Shown here piece after piece: positions 1 to 9,619 of a stretch of DNA of 64,000 bases. How positions within the stretch are numbered: the stretch's first letter is position 1; every line of letters starts with the position of its first letter. Location of the stretch: NCBI GenBank assembly GCA_002715965.1, contig PBAL01000003.1, positions 36,111-100,110 of the forward strand. Reading direction: 5' to 3'. The position numbers and the translations under genes were made by a program. The notes beneath the pieces are model-generated. The model did not search any database. It had not been told where the DNA came from and saw only the letters and a program-made list of their open reading frames with translations. The stretch is from Verrucomicrobiales bacterium. Its GTDB lineage: Bacteria > Verrucomicrobiota > Verrucomicrobiia > Limisphaerales > JAYPXF01.

Positions 1-7
1 CTGATTC

Positions 8-469
8 ATGGCTGCCCGCTCCAAGAAACTTCGGTATCTGCCCGCCTTCCTCTGCGTGGTCGGCATTGCCTTGGGCAGCGCCTATGTGGGAGCCCGCTTC
101 GGATATAAGCTGGCCAGGAAACGCATGCAGCAAAATGCGAATCCCGAAGCCTGGCATGTTCATGCGATGCGCGTGTTGGAAGAACGGCTGGTGCTGGAGG
201 ATGAACAGCGCGATGCGATCAAGCATCACCTCAGCGAAGCCGTCGCACGCCTGAAGGAGACCCGCAATCGCACCATGTCGGAAAGCGATGCCGTGGTCGA
301 AGATCTCTTCGCAGCTGTCGATGCCGAACTCAAACCGCAACAGCAGGTTGACTTCCGTGAACTCATCCGCGACCGGCGGAAGGTAAAGCGGGACATCTTC
401 AAGGAAACCGCTCCCGGCAATCCCCTGCGCAAGCCGAATTCAAACGCCGTCGCGAAGCCGGGCAAGTAG
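8..469 (+). CDS. Spy/CpxP-like membrane-anchored periplasmic protein
   Basis: A 153-residue protein. It has a basic N-terminus, one hydrophobic segment at about residues 9-32, and then a charged, mostly helical domain. The pattern LxLEDEQRDAI at about residues 60-70 and a second KPQQQVDF segment near 110-117 resemble the two LTxxQ-type helices of Spy/CpxP/ZraP or metal-resistance proteins. This suggests an inner-membrane-anchored periplasmic chaperone or sensor. In related bacteria such genes often sit beside ECF sigma genes, but the upstream neighbour lies outside the window. The ATG at 8 is the only plausible start. The family call rests on helix pattern, not on a decisive motif. Confidence 0.6.
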   Translation: MAARSKKLRYLPAFLCVVGIALGSAYVGARFGYKLARKRMQQNANPEAWHVHAMRVLEERLVLEDEQRDAIKHHLSEAVARLKETRNRTMSESDAVVEDLFAAVDAELKPQQQVDFRELIRDRRKVKRDIFKETAPGNPLRKPNSNAVAKPGK

Positions 470-470
470 T

Positions 471-525
471 TTCGGAAGCTTTCCGAAGCATGCGAGCGAC
501 GAGCGCAGCGATGTCAGCGAGAAGT
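471..525. repeat. Dispersed 55-bp repeat, copy A
   Basis: It begins just after the stop of the preceding gene with a short palindrome (TTCGGAAGC/TTTCCGAA) and continues into a GAGCGACGAGCGCAGCGATG segment. A second copy at 17335-17389 matches at 49 of 55 positions by eye. It is intergenic in both places and codes for nothing obvious. Confidence 0.7.
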
Positions 526-675
526 CAACTGCAGTTGTCGCACTACACCAGCTGAGACTCAGCGGATCAGCCGCCAACGCGAAAAGGTCTGACGAGGCAA
601 TCCATTGACCTTCCTGACTCCCCTTCCATAATCGCGCCGTTGAACCCAAGCGACGAGAGCGACTTCGATGAGACC

Positions 676-1461
676 ATGGCAACTCCCGCCTCGGGAGAAA
701 CCAGGCGTCCATCGGCAATCACCATCATGCTTGGCATCGTGGGGATGATGTACACTTTTCTTTTTGGCCTGCTGCATCTTCTCGGCGAACAGGAACGGCT
801 CAACAAAATGATCTATCAGGGCAAACGCGTTGAAAGCGGTTTTCGTGCGGCGCGCTGGTATATTCTCAATCGCATGCAGCGCCCCCAGCGGCCTCCCACC
901 CCCGAGGGATGGATCAATTTTTGGCAGGACTTCGTCTATTCCCCCACGGACAACGGTTCCAAGCTGTGGATTGTGAACAAGCGCGCCATGGTCAGCAATC
1001 TCGGCAAGGGCTCCGTGCCGCCATTGCCAATAACGGAACCACACTCCCCATGGATCGTTCGCATGACCGTGCGGAAATTGTTCAATGCCGGACCGATCGC
1101 CTTTCTCATTCCCGTGGAATCCGCGTGGGGCACATTTCTCTTTGACGCACATCGCCAAGGCAATCGCTTTGCCGGCATGGAACTCGTGGACGGAGCGACG
1201 GAAAACTCTTCGGTCACCCGCAAGTCATTCCTCCCCGGCAATGGACGAATGCATCAATTCGAGATTTCCTATACGCCCCTGGAAAACGGCGAGGCGAACA
1301 TTTGCGCGAATCTGGAGGACGAAACGCTCGTCAATTGGACCGGCGATCCAACACCGATGACACACAACCCGAATTGGGAACCTGAAGATCCGGCCCGCGT
1401 TCATCTGGCTTCGACCAGTGGAAACTGGGTCATCGAATCCCTCCTCATCAAACCGAATTGA
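676..1461 (+). CDS. Membrane-anchored hypothetical protein with lectin-like C-terminal region
   Basis: A 261-residue protein with one transmembrane segment at about residues 15-38 (ITIMLGIVGMMYTFLFGLLH) and a soluble remainder. The C-terminal part contains a pattern like HQFEISYTPLENGEA followed by NWTGDP. This resembles concanavalin/LamG-like modules of PVC bacteria, but I cannot assign a function. The ATG at 676 is preferred over an in-frame TTG at 640. The gene ends 2 bases before the next ATG, so it is probably co-transcribed with the c-heme gene that follows. Confidence 0.6.
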   Translation: MATPASGETRRPSAITIMLGIVGMMYTFLFGLLHLLGEQERLNKMIYQGKRVESGFRAARWYILNRMQRPQRPPTPEGWINFWQDFVYSPTDNGSKLWIVNKRAMVSNLGKGSVPPLPITEPHSPWIVRMTVRKLFNAGPIAFLIPVESAWGTFLFDAHRQGNRFAGMELVDGATENSSVTRKSFLPGNGRMHQFEISYTPLENGEANICANLEDETLVNWTGDPTPMTHNPNWEPEDPARVHLASTSGNWVIESLLIKPN

Positions 1462-1463
1462 AG

Positions 1464-4052
1464 ATGATTGTACCAAAACGTTTCACTCAACTGCTGGCTG
1501 CCTTGTTGACGGCTACAGTTTCCGTATGCGCACAAACCGGCGACCGCGAGGGCGAAGTCCAGTCCTCGCAAATTCCCGCGGACAAAATTCCTCCGGCACC
1601 ACCACTTGCCCCGGACGATGCACTGAAAACATTTACCCTTCAGGGCGATTTCGAAATCCAGCTCGTTGCCGCCGAACCCATGATCGTCAACCCGGTCATC
1701 ATCCGCTGGGACGCTGCCGGACGCCTGTGGGTGATGGAGATGCGTTCCTTCATGCCCAACTCCGATGGGACGGGAGAAGACGTGCCGGTGAGTCAGGTGG
1801 CCATTCTACACGACGACAACAAGGACGGCCGCATGGATCGCAAAACCGTTTTCCTCGACTCGCTGGTGATGCCCCGGGCGATGGCCTTCGCACGGGGAGG
1901 CATACTGGTCTGCGAACCGCCGGGACTCTATTACTATCCGATACTCGATGGCGACAAACCCGGTCAACGCACGGTCGTCGATGCTGAATACGCGCCACAA
2001 GCTTCGGCTGTGGACGGAAAGATGAATGTCGAACACGCGCCCAACGGCCTGATGCGCGGATTGGACAATTGGTTTTACAACGCCAAGTCCACCAGCCGCT
2101 ATCGATACCACGACGACGAGTGGAAGAAAGACGCAACGTACTTCAAGGGCCAATGGGGAATCTCGCAGGATGACTACGGCCGTCTGGCATATAATTCCAA
2201 CAGCGACCATTTTCGGCTCGAACACATTCCATCACACTACCTGCAGCGCAATCCGTTCTATCGAGGCGCGACCTACAGCATCCAACCGCTTCCCAATCAA
2301 ACCGTCTGGCCAGGCCGGATGACACCGGGCGTGAATCGCGCCTACCGTCCCAATTTCCTGAGACCGGACGGGACGATGAAACGCTTCACCGGTGCAAGTG
2401 GCGTGGAGATTTATCGGGGAACACATTTTCCTCCGGCGTTTCTGGGCGACGCGTTTGTTTCCGAACCCTCCGGCAATCTGGTCCGACGCGACGATGTCAC
2501 TGAAAACAACGGAACCATCAAGGCCGTCAATCCATACGGCAGGAGCCAGACGGAGTTCCTTGTTTCCACCGATGAGATCTTCCGCCCCGTCAACGCACAC
2601 ATGGGACCGGACGGCGCCATGTACGTCGTGGACATGTATCACGGCATTATCCAACACCACGCTCACCTCACGACCTATCTGCGCGAGCAGGCCGAGAGCC
2701 GCGGACTCGACAAGGTGACCCAGCGCGGCCGCATCTACCGCATCGTTCACCGGCAGCGCCCCCTCGACCAAGGTCCAGACCTCGCCAAGGCATCCACGCA
2801 GCAACTCGTCGAAACGTTGGAACACGCCAACGGCTGGTACCGTGATACCGCACAACGCCTGTTGGTCGACAGAGCGCCGGCGTCAGCGATCAAGGCGTTG
2901 CGGTCTCTCGCGACCGATGGAAAAACACATTTCGGCAGACTCCACGCCTTGTGGACATTGGAAGGCCTGGGTTATCTTGATCTGGAACTGCTGGCCACCG
3001 TCCTGAAGAAGGACAACAACGGCAAAGTGCTCGCGGCAGCGATTCGTTTGAGCGAACCCATCCTGCGCTCCTGGGAACAGGACGACGCCCTCAAGGCCAT
3101 GCTGCCGCTCGTGCAGTCCAAAAACATGGACGTCAAACTGCAGCTCGCGTTGACTCTCGGGGAAATCAAACACGAGAAGGCCGCGGATGCACTGGTTTCT
3201 CTCGCCTCCGAAAACGCGAACACCCGCAACCTTCGCGATGCCGTCATCTCCGGACTCACCGGCCGGGAAAGTCAATTCGCGCAGTCCATCATGCGCGACA
3301 AACGAAGCGCCAAGCAGACTCCCGGTCTCACGCGCCTGTTGAGCGATCTGGCCGCTTGCGTCATCGCGCAGGGCGATCGGACCAACGTGAATCGCATTCT
3401 GTCCGAAATCGGCAGGCCAGGCGTGCCGGTCTGGCAAAAAATCGCAACCGTCAAGGGAATGACCCCGCCAAAGATTGCGTCGACTCCGGGTCTTCCGCCG
3501 GTCCTTAGAAAACGAATTCGGCTGGCGGAAAAACCAAAGGCACTCGCCGAATTGGAACATCTGAAGAATGCCGATTTCCGAAACGCCTATGATGAGCTCG
3601 ACGAGATCCTTGCCTGGCCCGGCAAGCCCGGTGTTCCGCCTGAACCGCCGGTCCGCGCGCTGACGAAGACTGAACTGAAACAATTTGAAAACGGACGTCA
3701 GTTGTACGATCGAACCTGTGGCAACTGTCATCGTCCCCATGGATTCGGCATGCCCGGTCTCGCTCCCCCGTTGGCGAATTCCGAATGGGTGGCGGGTCCG
3801 CCCGAGCACCTGGCCCGCATCATCCTCAATGGCATGACCGGCCCGGTCACGGTTTTGGGCAAGCGCTACAACATGAACATGCCGGGGCACCAGACCTTCA
3901 CTGACGAGGATGTGGCCGCGGTCATCACCTACATCCGGCGGGCCTGGAACCATGCCAGCGATCCGGTGGGTGCTGGATTTGTTGAAAAGGTTCGGAAGAA
4001 GATCCCAGCCAATCAGCACGCCTGGACTGCGGCTGAACTACTGGCGAAGTAA
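1464..4052 (+). CDS. PVC-type propeller/HEAT/cytochrome c protein (putative membrane-bound dehydrogenase)
   Basis: An 862-residue exported protein. It has a signal peptide (about residues 1-24, ending VCAQ), then a sorbosone-dehydrogenase-like beta-propeller (about 45-430), HEAT-like helical repeats (about 440-700) and a C-terminal class I cytochrome c domain with CGNCH at 752-756 and a downstream NMPGH as the likely axial methionine. This order is typical of the large PVC-type heme-binding proteins. It probably acts in the periplasm as a quinone- or cytochrome-linked oxidoreductase, but the substrate is unknown. The ATG at 1464 is chosen over a TTG two codons earlier; it lies 2 bases after the upstream stop. 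Confidence 0.88.
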   Translation: MIVPKRFTQLLAALLTATVSVCAQTGDREGEVQSSQIPADKIPPAPPLAPDDALKTFTLQGDFEIQLVAAEPMIVNPVIIRWDAAGRLWVMEMRSFMPNSDGTGEDVPVSQVAILHDDNKDGRMDRKTVFLDSLVMPRAMAFARGGILVCEPPGLYYYPILDGDKPGQRTVVDAEYAPQASAVDGKMNVEHAPNGLMRGLDNWFYNAKSTSRYRYHDDEWKKDATYFKGQWGISQDDYGRLAYNSNSDHFRLEHIPSHYLQRNPFYRGATYSIQPLPNQTVWPGRMTPGVNRAYRPNFLRPDGTMKRFTGASGVEIYRGTHFPPAFLGDAFVSEPSGNLVRRDDVTENNGTIKAVNPYGRSQTEFLVSTDEIFRPVNAHMGPDGAMYVVDMYHGIIQHHAHLTTYLREQAESRGLDKVTQRGRIYRIVHRQRPLDQGPDLAKASTQQLVETLEHANGWYRDTAQRLLVDRAPASAIKALRSLATDGKTHFGRLHALWTLEGLGYLDLELLATVLKKDNNGKVLAAAIRLSEPILRSWEQDDALKAMLPLVQSKNMDVKLQLALTLGEIKHEKAADALVSLASENANTRNLRDAVISGLTGRESQFAQSIMRDKRSAKQTPGLTRLLSDLAACVIAQGDRTNVNRILSEIGRPGVPVWQKIATVKGMTPPKIASTPGLPPVLRKRIRLAEKPKALAELEHLKNADFRNAYDELDEILAWPGKPGVPPEPPVRALTKTELKQFENGRQLYDRTCGNCHRPHGFGMPGLAPPLANSEWVAGPPEHLARIILNGMTGPVTVLGKRYNMNMPGHQTFTDEDVAAVITYIRRAWNHASDPVGAGFVEKVRKKIPANQHAWTAAELLAK

Positions 4053-4055
4053 GCC

Positions 4056-4562
4056 TCAATAGGGCGTTTGTTTTCGCCTCGCTTCGTGGGCGGGAGGGGG
4101 AGCGTTCGTTGGTGTCAACGAGAAGCGTTTCGCGTCCTCCCATCTGTGCTCCTGACGATCGATAAAGAGGCCGCGTCGGATCATCTCGATTTCGTGGTTG
4201 AACAGCAGGAGTGTGACCGTGCCTGGTTGATAAGTCAGGTCGCGAAACCGGAGCTTGCCGATCGGCGGTTGCTTCATCGGGACGTCAAACTTGACCAATG
4301 TGGGGAGTGACAGATTGGTTTCGGTGATTTCGCAGTCTGGAAAGCGGATGACGACGTTGGAGATTGCGAATTGCTCCTGGTCGATGCTGATGAACGGCGT
4401 GCCGTCGGCTTCCTTTGCGAAGGTGATTTCCCAGGGGCCGTATCGGGCGCGTAGGTGGTTGTCCCACTTGTAGAGACCGACGTATGCGATGAGACAGACC
4501 ACAAACACGACCAACGCGTGCTTGATGAGGTTGTCGTCCTTGGGATGAGGCGATCCGGACAT
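4056..4562 (-). CDS. Hypothetical protein with N-terminal membrane anchor
   Basis: A 168-residue protein. It has a short cytoplasmic N-terminus, a transmembrane helix at about residues 15-32 (ALVVFVVCLIAYVGLYKW) and a periplasmic domain of mixed character with no cysteine pair or recognisable catalytic motif. It converges on the c-heme gene with only 3 bases between the stop codons. No family was recognised. The reading frame has no breaks, and the composition matches its neighbours, so I treat it as a real gene. Confidence 0.6.
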   Translation of the reverse strand: MSGSPHPKDDNLIKHALVVFVVCLIAYVGLYKWDNHLRARYGPWEITFAKEADGTPFISIDQEQFAISNVVIRFPDCEITETNLSLPTLVKFDVPMKQPPIGKLRFRDLTYQPGTVTLLLFNHEIEMIRRGLFIDRQEHRWEDAKRFSLTPTNAPPPAHEARRKQTPY

Positions 4563-4588
4563 TCAATACCGATCGTAACTGGCGGAGA

Positions 4589-7477
4589 TCAGGGCTGGTG
4601 GAGGATTTGTTTGAGGCGCTCAGTCGTGGACTTGCCGGCGACGAGGCGGGCGCGCATGGCGGAATAGGCTTCCGAGGCGCCCTTCTGACCCTCGGTGATC
4701 TGCCAGGGATTCATCTGGCCGGCCACCTTGTCGCGGGCTTCGATCGCGCGTTGATAACCGAGGGCTGCCGCGACGTTGTACCACTTGTAGGCAATGACGT
4801 TGTCCTGCGCGACTCCCCGGCCCAGCTCGTAACAGTTGGCGAGGCGATACTGGGACTCCAAATTCGCCTCATTGGCAGCAGCTTCGTACCACTTGACGGC
4901 CATTCCGTAATTCTGGGGAATGACTTCACCGGCTTCGTAGAATTGTCCGAGGCGTGCCTGGGCGGGAGCCAAACCCTGATCGGCTGCGAGTTGATACCAT
5001 TTGACGGCTTCGGTCTGGTCTTGGCCTGTTCCCAATCCGTCGTCGAAGAGTTGGGCGAGGCGGGACTGGGCTTCGGCAACACCCTGCTCGGCTGCGAGCC
5101 GGAAATACTTCACTGCTTCGCCGTGGTCTTGCGTAAGGCCCAATCCGCGATCGAGGCAACGGGCGAGACGTGATTGCGCCTCGGCGTGTCCTTGATCGGC
5201 GGCCTTGCGGTAGTATCCAACCGCAATCGGATAGGACTGCGTGGTTCCGCGTCCATACTCCGTGCAATAGCCGAGCCGGAATTGACCGTTCTGGTTGTTC
5301 TGGCCTGCAGCGAGTTTGTACCAACCGGTGGCCTGCGTGTAATCAGTATCGACTCCACGTCCGTGTTCGTGGCACCAGCCCATCATGTATTGGGCGCCCG
5401 GATGTCCGTTGCCGGCGACCGCGCGGAACAGGTCGGCGGCCTGCTTGTCGTCCTGAGGTGTGCCTTCGCCGTTGAGGGCGAGTTGTCCGAGGAGGAATTT
5501 GGATTCCAGGTGACCTTCGTCTGCAGCGGCGCGGAAGTTCTCAGCGGCCTTGGCCGGATCAGTATCCACGCCCCGGCCGTCCTTGAAGCAAAGACCAAGT
5601 CTATATTGGGCGCTCACGTTGCCCTGGCCCGCGGCCTGGGCAAACCAGTTCGCCGCGATGGAATGATCCTGAACGACGCCCTGACCCTTGGAATATAGAA
5701 CACCGATCGCAAACTGCGAGGCTGCATTACCCTTGTCAGCTGCGCGTTGATACCAGCGGGCGGCGGCGGCGTAATCCTGCGGAACGCCTTCGCCATACTC
5801 GTACCTGGTGGCCAGCGTGTGCTGCGAGGGAACGTGGTCCTGATCGGCGGCCTTGTGATACCAGACGACGGACTCGGCGTAGTTCTGCGGAACACCTTCT
5901 CCACGGCTGCATAATTCGGCGAGGTGATACTGCGCATCCGCGTTTCCAGCTTCCGCTGCCTGTTGGATCAACATGCCACCGGCGATCAGATCCGCCTCGC
6001 CGTCCTGCCCGGCGAGATACTTCTTGCCGAGTTCGTAGAGCTCATGGGGAGGAGCATCGCCGGTGATCGATTCGACCGTGTCTTCCTGTTCGAAGGGAGC
6101 GACGTCCATCGCGCTGGCGGGAACGGGTTGACCGCCGGAAGCGGGCTCGGCCGTTTGGGTGGCCTCAATCACCGGCGCGGGTTCGGGCTCCGGTTCTGGC
6201 GCAACGGGTTCCGGATCCGCGTCTTCAGACGGATCCGGCATGCTGTGAATGATCGGCTGCTCGGCCGGAGCGCGTTCCGGCTCCGGTGGTGCGACAGCTT
6301 CCTGCACATCCTGCTGCGTGTGCACCACCGTTTCCGCGTAAGGATCGATGGATTCACCCCCGGTCAATTCTTCCAACGCGGCCTTGGCTTCGAGATCGCC
6401 CTGATCGGCCGCGCGTTTATACCAAAGGATCGATTCTTCCTGGTTCCGGGGAACGCCCTCTCCGATCTCGTAACAGTAGCCCAGATTGAATTGGGCTTCG
6501 GCGTTCCCTTGCAGTGCCGATTTCTTGTACCACTCGACCGCTGCGATGAAATCCTGCGGAACGCCTTCGCCACGATGGAAGTGTGCGCCCAAAGCGAATT
6601 GTGCCGGAGAGTATCCCTGTTCGGCCGAGCGACGAAACCATCCCACCGCCTCCACAAAATCCTGTGGTCCCATCACGCCGTTCACATAGGCAACACCCAC
6701 GTTGAATTGCGCTTCGGCATCTCCGTTCTTGGCGTCCTCCATCAACTTCGCATTTGGATCTACAGGAGCCGGTTGAGGTGTGCCGGTGGACTCGGGCATG
6801 CCACCCAAGCCGGATTCGGTCATGCGGTCTGGCTCGGTGAATGTCGATGTTCCCGGGGGAGCAGCGGGTTGGGGTTCGCCGGTGGTGGCACCAGGATTCA
6901 TCGCAAATACATCGTCTTGCGCAGGTGCTGCGGCTGGAGCTGGAGCTGAAGTCGTGGCTGAGGCTGCTGACGGTTCCGATGGAGCGGGCGCAGGCGCGGC
7001 AGGTGCCGGTGCAGCGGGAGCCGGAGCGGGAGTGGGGGCCGGTTCAGCTTCCTCGTCGGGCATCGGTTTCTGCAACTCCTCCAATGCGGCTTTCGCATCA
7101 GGGTCACCTTGATCGGCAGCCTTCTTGTACCAGATCAAGGCCTGGTTCAAATCCTGCGAGGTGCCTTCACCGATTTCATAGCAATACGCCAGATTGAACT
7201 GTGCGAGTTGATGACCTGATTGAGCCGCGTCCCGATAGAGGTCTACCGCACGCTTGAAATCCGGTGCCACTCCCTTGCTCTGCTGGTAAAGCGCTCCCAA
7301 CAAAAACTGCGCGTCTCCATTACCTCCGCGGGAGGATTTTTCGAGATAATCAGCCGCGATCGAGTAATCCAAGGGCACGCCTTCCCCGCGTGTGTGAAGA
7401 TAGCCAAGCTGGTATTGGGCCTGCGGATCGCCTTGTTGAGCTTGTTGGTAAAGGTTCTTGATCTTGGCTTTGGCCAT
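4589..7477 (-). CDS. Giant Sel1-repeat (TPR-like) protein
   Basis: A 962-residue protein made almost entirely of Sel1-like repeats of about 36 residues with the signature AxxWYxxAAxQGxxxAQxxLGxxYxxGxGVxxD. I count about three repeats near the N-terminus, three in the middle and about twelve in the C-terminal half. The three blocks are separated by Pro/Ala/Glu-rich linkers (about residues 145-240 and 385-460). There is no signal peptide or membrane segment, so it is probably a cytoplasmic scaffold for protein interactions. The ATG at 7477 is chosen (MAKAKIKN) over a TTG at 7516. It is transcribed alone, with about 95 bases to the next gene downstream of its promoter region. Confidence 0.9.
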   Translation of the reverse strand: MAKAKIKNLYQQAQQGDPQAQYQLGYLHTRGEGVPLDYSIAADYLEKSSRGGNGDAQFLLGALYQQSKGVAPDFKRAVDLYRDAAQSGHQLAQFNLAYCYEIGEGTSQDLNQALIWYKKAADQGDPDAKAALEELQKPMPDEEAEPAPTPAPAPAAPAPAAPAPAPSEPSAASATTSAPAPAAAPAQDDVFAMNPGATTGEPQPAAPPGTSTFTEPDRMTESGLGGMPESTGTPQPAPVDPNAKLMEDAKNGDAEAQFNVGVAYVNGVMGPQDFVEAVGWFRRSAEQGYSPAQFALGAHFHRGEGVPQDFIAAVEWYKKSALQGNAEAQFNLGYCYEIGEGVPRNQEESILWYKRAADQGDLEAKAALEELTGGESIDPYAETVVHTQQDVQEAVAPPEPERAPAEQPIIHSMPDPSEDADPEPVAPEPEPEPAPVIEATQTAEPASGGQPVPASAMDVAPFEQEDTVESITGDAPPHELYELGKKYLAGQDGEADLIAGGMLIQQAAEAGNADAQYHLAELCSRGEGVPQNYAESVVWYHKAADQDHVPSQHTLATRYEYGEGVPQDYAAAARWYQRAADKGNAASQFAIGVLYSKGQGVVQDHSIAANWFAQAAGQGNVSAQYRLGLCFKDGRGVDTDPAKAAENFRAAADEGHLESKFLLGQLALNGEGTPQDDKQAADLFRAVAGNGHPGAQYMMGWCHEHGRGVDTDYTQATGWYKLAAGQNNQNGQFRLGYCTEYGRGTTQSYPIAVGYYRKAADQGHAEAQSRLARCLDRGLGLTQDHGEAVKYFRLAAEQGVAEAQSRLAQLFDDGLGTGQDQTEAVKWYQLAADQGLAPAQARLGQFYEAGEVIPQNYGMAVKWYEAAANEANLESQYRLANCYELGRGVAQDNVIAYKWYNVAAALGYQRAIEARDKVAGQMNPWQITEGQKGASEAYSAMRARLVAGKSTTERLKQILHQP

Positions 7478-7612
7478 CGCGGGTTCATTGATATTTTCGG
7501 CACCTTGCCTTTGCAATCCAAAACTCCTTGCGATACGAGGGCTTGTTAACCGTAAAGTCCCTTAGATTCGGGCAAAAACGCCCTTGGTCTGCGCTGAACA
7601 CAGGCCCATGAT

Positions 7613-8425
7613 TCAACCCAGAATCCGGTCCAAATCGCCTGCAAATCCGTCCGCTGCAAATCCCCCCCCAACGACGCCGTCCTCGAGTGTCCGAAGGTCC
7701 GGTTCCTGGCTCAGAACGGACGTGTCGCTAACGAAATTTACAGAGCGATCCTGGGGACGATAGCCGAGACGAAATGCGTTCGAGTTGTCGAAGAAGGGCT
7801 CGGGATTATCCGAGACACCGTAGGTGATCTCGAAGCCCACATCCTGGCTCAATCCGATCTCGATGAGCTGCACCAGATCACGCGCACTCACCCAGGTCCG
7901 CAATCGTCGTTCCTTGCTGAGATCAACGCCGACGTAGCCAATCCGAATCGCAAGGATGTTCATGCCGAACTTGTCCGCGTAATAGGACGCCAGGGATTCT
8001 CCAAACACCTTGCTCACCGCATATTCGCCATTGGGCCGCGGGGGAGAAGTGTGGTCGATTGCCGAACCCCGTTTCATGAAGCCGACGCAATGCGCACTGC
8101 TCGCGTAGACCACCCGGGTGATCCCCGCCTGCCGCGCCGCTTCGAAAATGTTGTGTGCGCCGATCAGGTTGGGCCGCATGACTTCATGGAACGTGTAATG
8201 CGCACCGACCAATCCGCCCAAGTGCACGATGGCATCAACGTTTGCCGCGACAGACTTGAGAAACTCCAGGTCTCCGAGGTCGCCTTGCTCAAAAGATTCA
8301 TTCGCCGCGAGATCGTCGATCGTCCTCAGGTCCGACAACACGAGGTGTTCATGAACGCGCGCGAGTTCAGGACGGACCGCCTGCCCCACGATTCCAGCAG
8401 CGCCTGTGACCAGTATCCTGTTCAT
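7613..8425 (-). CDS. udh: Uronate dehydrogenase-like NAD-dependent epimerase/dehydratase
   Basis: A 270-residue extended SDR protein with the nucleotide-binding motif TGAAGIVG at residues 7-14 and the catalytic pair Y135xxxK139 (EYAVSK). The segments YASSAHCVGF, LRTWVSARDLVQL and ITYGVSDNPEPFFDN resemble uronate dehydrogenases, which oxidise galacturonate or glucuronate to aldarolactones with NAD. The ATG at 8425 overlaps the stop of the upstream transporter in an ATGA arrangement, so the two are translationally coupled. With the transporter it could serve uronic-acid catabolism. Other sugar-nucleotide SDR roles are possible. Confidence 0.8.
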   Translation of the reverse strand: MNRILVTGAAGIVGQAVRPELARVHEHLVLSDLRTIDDLAANESFEQGDLGDLEFLKSVAANVDAIVHLGGLVGAHYTFHEVMRPNLIGAHNIFEAARQAGITRVVYASSAHCVGFMKRGSAIDHTSPPRPNGEYAVSKVFGESLASYYADKFGMNILAIRIGYVGVDLSKERRLRTWVSARDLVQLIEIGLSQDVGFEITYGVSDNPEPFFDNSNAFRLGYRPQDRSVNFVSDTSVLSQEPDLRTLEDGVVGGGFAADGFAGDLDRILG

Positions 8426-9618
8426 GATCGCACGGTGGATGGTGAAGCCCCCAGCCAAACGCGCCAGATCCAAATGAAACCGAACGCAAGCGCCACACTA
8501 ACTGCGATCGCTCCTGCGTGTGCATGAGCAGGGAATGCGAGGATTGCCGCTGCACCAATCATGGGCCCGAGGAAGTTGCCCGCTCCAATGACGGCCTCAT
8601 GCACGCCACCGTGTTCGCCTTGTGATTTTGTATCGACGTGCATCGAGTAATACAACGATGAGGAATAGATCAACCCCGACGCCAGACCAAAGGCGAGCTG
8701 CGCAATCAATACCATCCAGAGACTCGGCGCCATCAGGATCAGCGCGAACCCACCGACCATCGACACAAAGGCCGTGACCAGCCAGCCCATGTGGTAATGC
8801 CAGCCGTTCCAACGCCAGAACAACACAAAACCGCCCGCCCGTGAAAACAACCAGACGGAACAGAATACACCGGCCATGGTCGGCGTGAGCAAAAACTTTT
8901 CCGCCAGGGTTGGAATCGTTGGGGTGCAGACATTCGCCGCGACGAAGGCAAATGGATTGGCGATCCAAGACATGGTTCGGAACGCGCGTCCGATATTCTC
9001 AGGGACTGAGCCTTCATTCTCTTCACCAACTGGTGCCTCATTGCCTGTCTCCTCGACTACCGGTGCATCTGGCACCTCTGAAACTCCCTGCAAGACGATC
9101 AGTTGAACAATCGCGATGATGGCGGGAACGACAAAGATTCCGCGCGTCCAGGCTTCAAACAGCGCACCACCTCCAAAGTAGCCAACGGCAACCAAGCTCG
9201 CCCAGATCGTGTTGTAAATGCCGACCATGTACTGGACACGTCCCGCCGGTTCACCCGCGCAACTCAGCGCCTGGATCGGCGCCCAGATAAACCCCATGGC
9301 CAGCACGGACACCGTAAAGACCACCAGATGCGCGGTCAGGCCCTCGACCTTTGCGCCGATCCCCAGTGCCAGCGCGACCGTGACGAACGCCAGCCGGAGA
9401 CAACGAAGAAAGCCGATCCCCCGGCCGAAGCGACCAAACGCGTAGGACGCCACCATGTAAACGAAACCACCGTATCCCCCGAGCATCAGGTTCTTCATAT
9501 TGCCGAAGCCGAACTCCTGTTGCATGAAGAAGAACAGGAACAGGAAGTAGAGTGCCAGCGAGATGGCGTTCAAACCTTCGATCGTGAAGATCCTGACCTT
9601 GAATGCGAAGCGCGACAT
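8422..9618 (-). CDS. MFS transporter
   Basis: A 398-residue integral membrane protein with about twelve hydrophobic helices arranged in two halves. The halves are joined by an acidic cytoplasmic linker (about residues 184-215, rich in Glu and Pro). The first half has a short basic loop after helix 2 (FGRFGRGIG) in the place of the MFS loop motif. It is the middle gene of a three-gene operon: hisA ends one base before this start, and its own stop overlaps the uronate-dehydrogenase-like start. The substrate cannot be read from sequence; a sugar acid would fit the neighbour. Confidence 0.8.
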   Translation of the reverse strand: MSRFAFKVRIFTIEGLNAISLALYFLFLFFFMQQEFGFGNMKNLMLGGYGGFVYMVASYAFGRFGRGIGFLRCLRLAFVTVALALGIGAKVEGLTAHLVVFTVSVLAMGFIWAPIQALSCAGEPAGRVQYMVGIYNTIWASLVAVGYFGGGALFEAWTRGIFVVPAIIAIVQLIVLQGVSEVPDAPVVEETGNEAPVGEENEGSVPENIGRAFRTMSWIANPFAFVAANVCTPTIPTLAEKFLLTPTMAGVFCSVWLFSRAGGFVLFWRWNGWHYHMGWLVTAFVSMVGGFALILMAPSLWMVLIAQLAFGLASGLIYSSSLYYSMHVDTKSQGEHGGVHEAVIGAGNFLGPMIGAAAILAFPAHAHAGAIAVSVALAFGFIWIWRVWLGASPSTVRS

Positions 9619-9619
9619 C

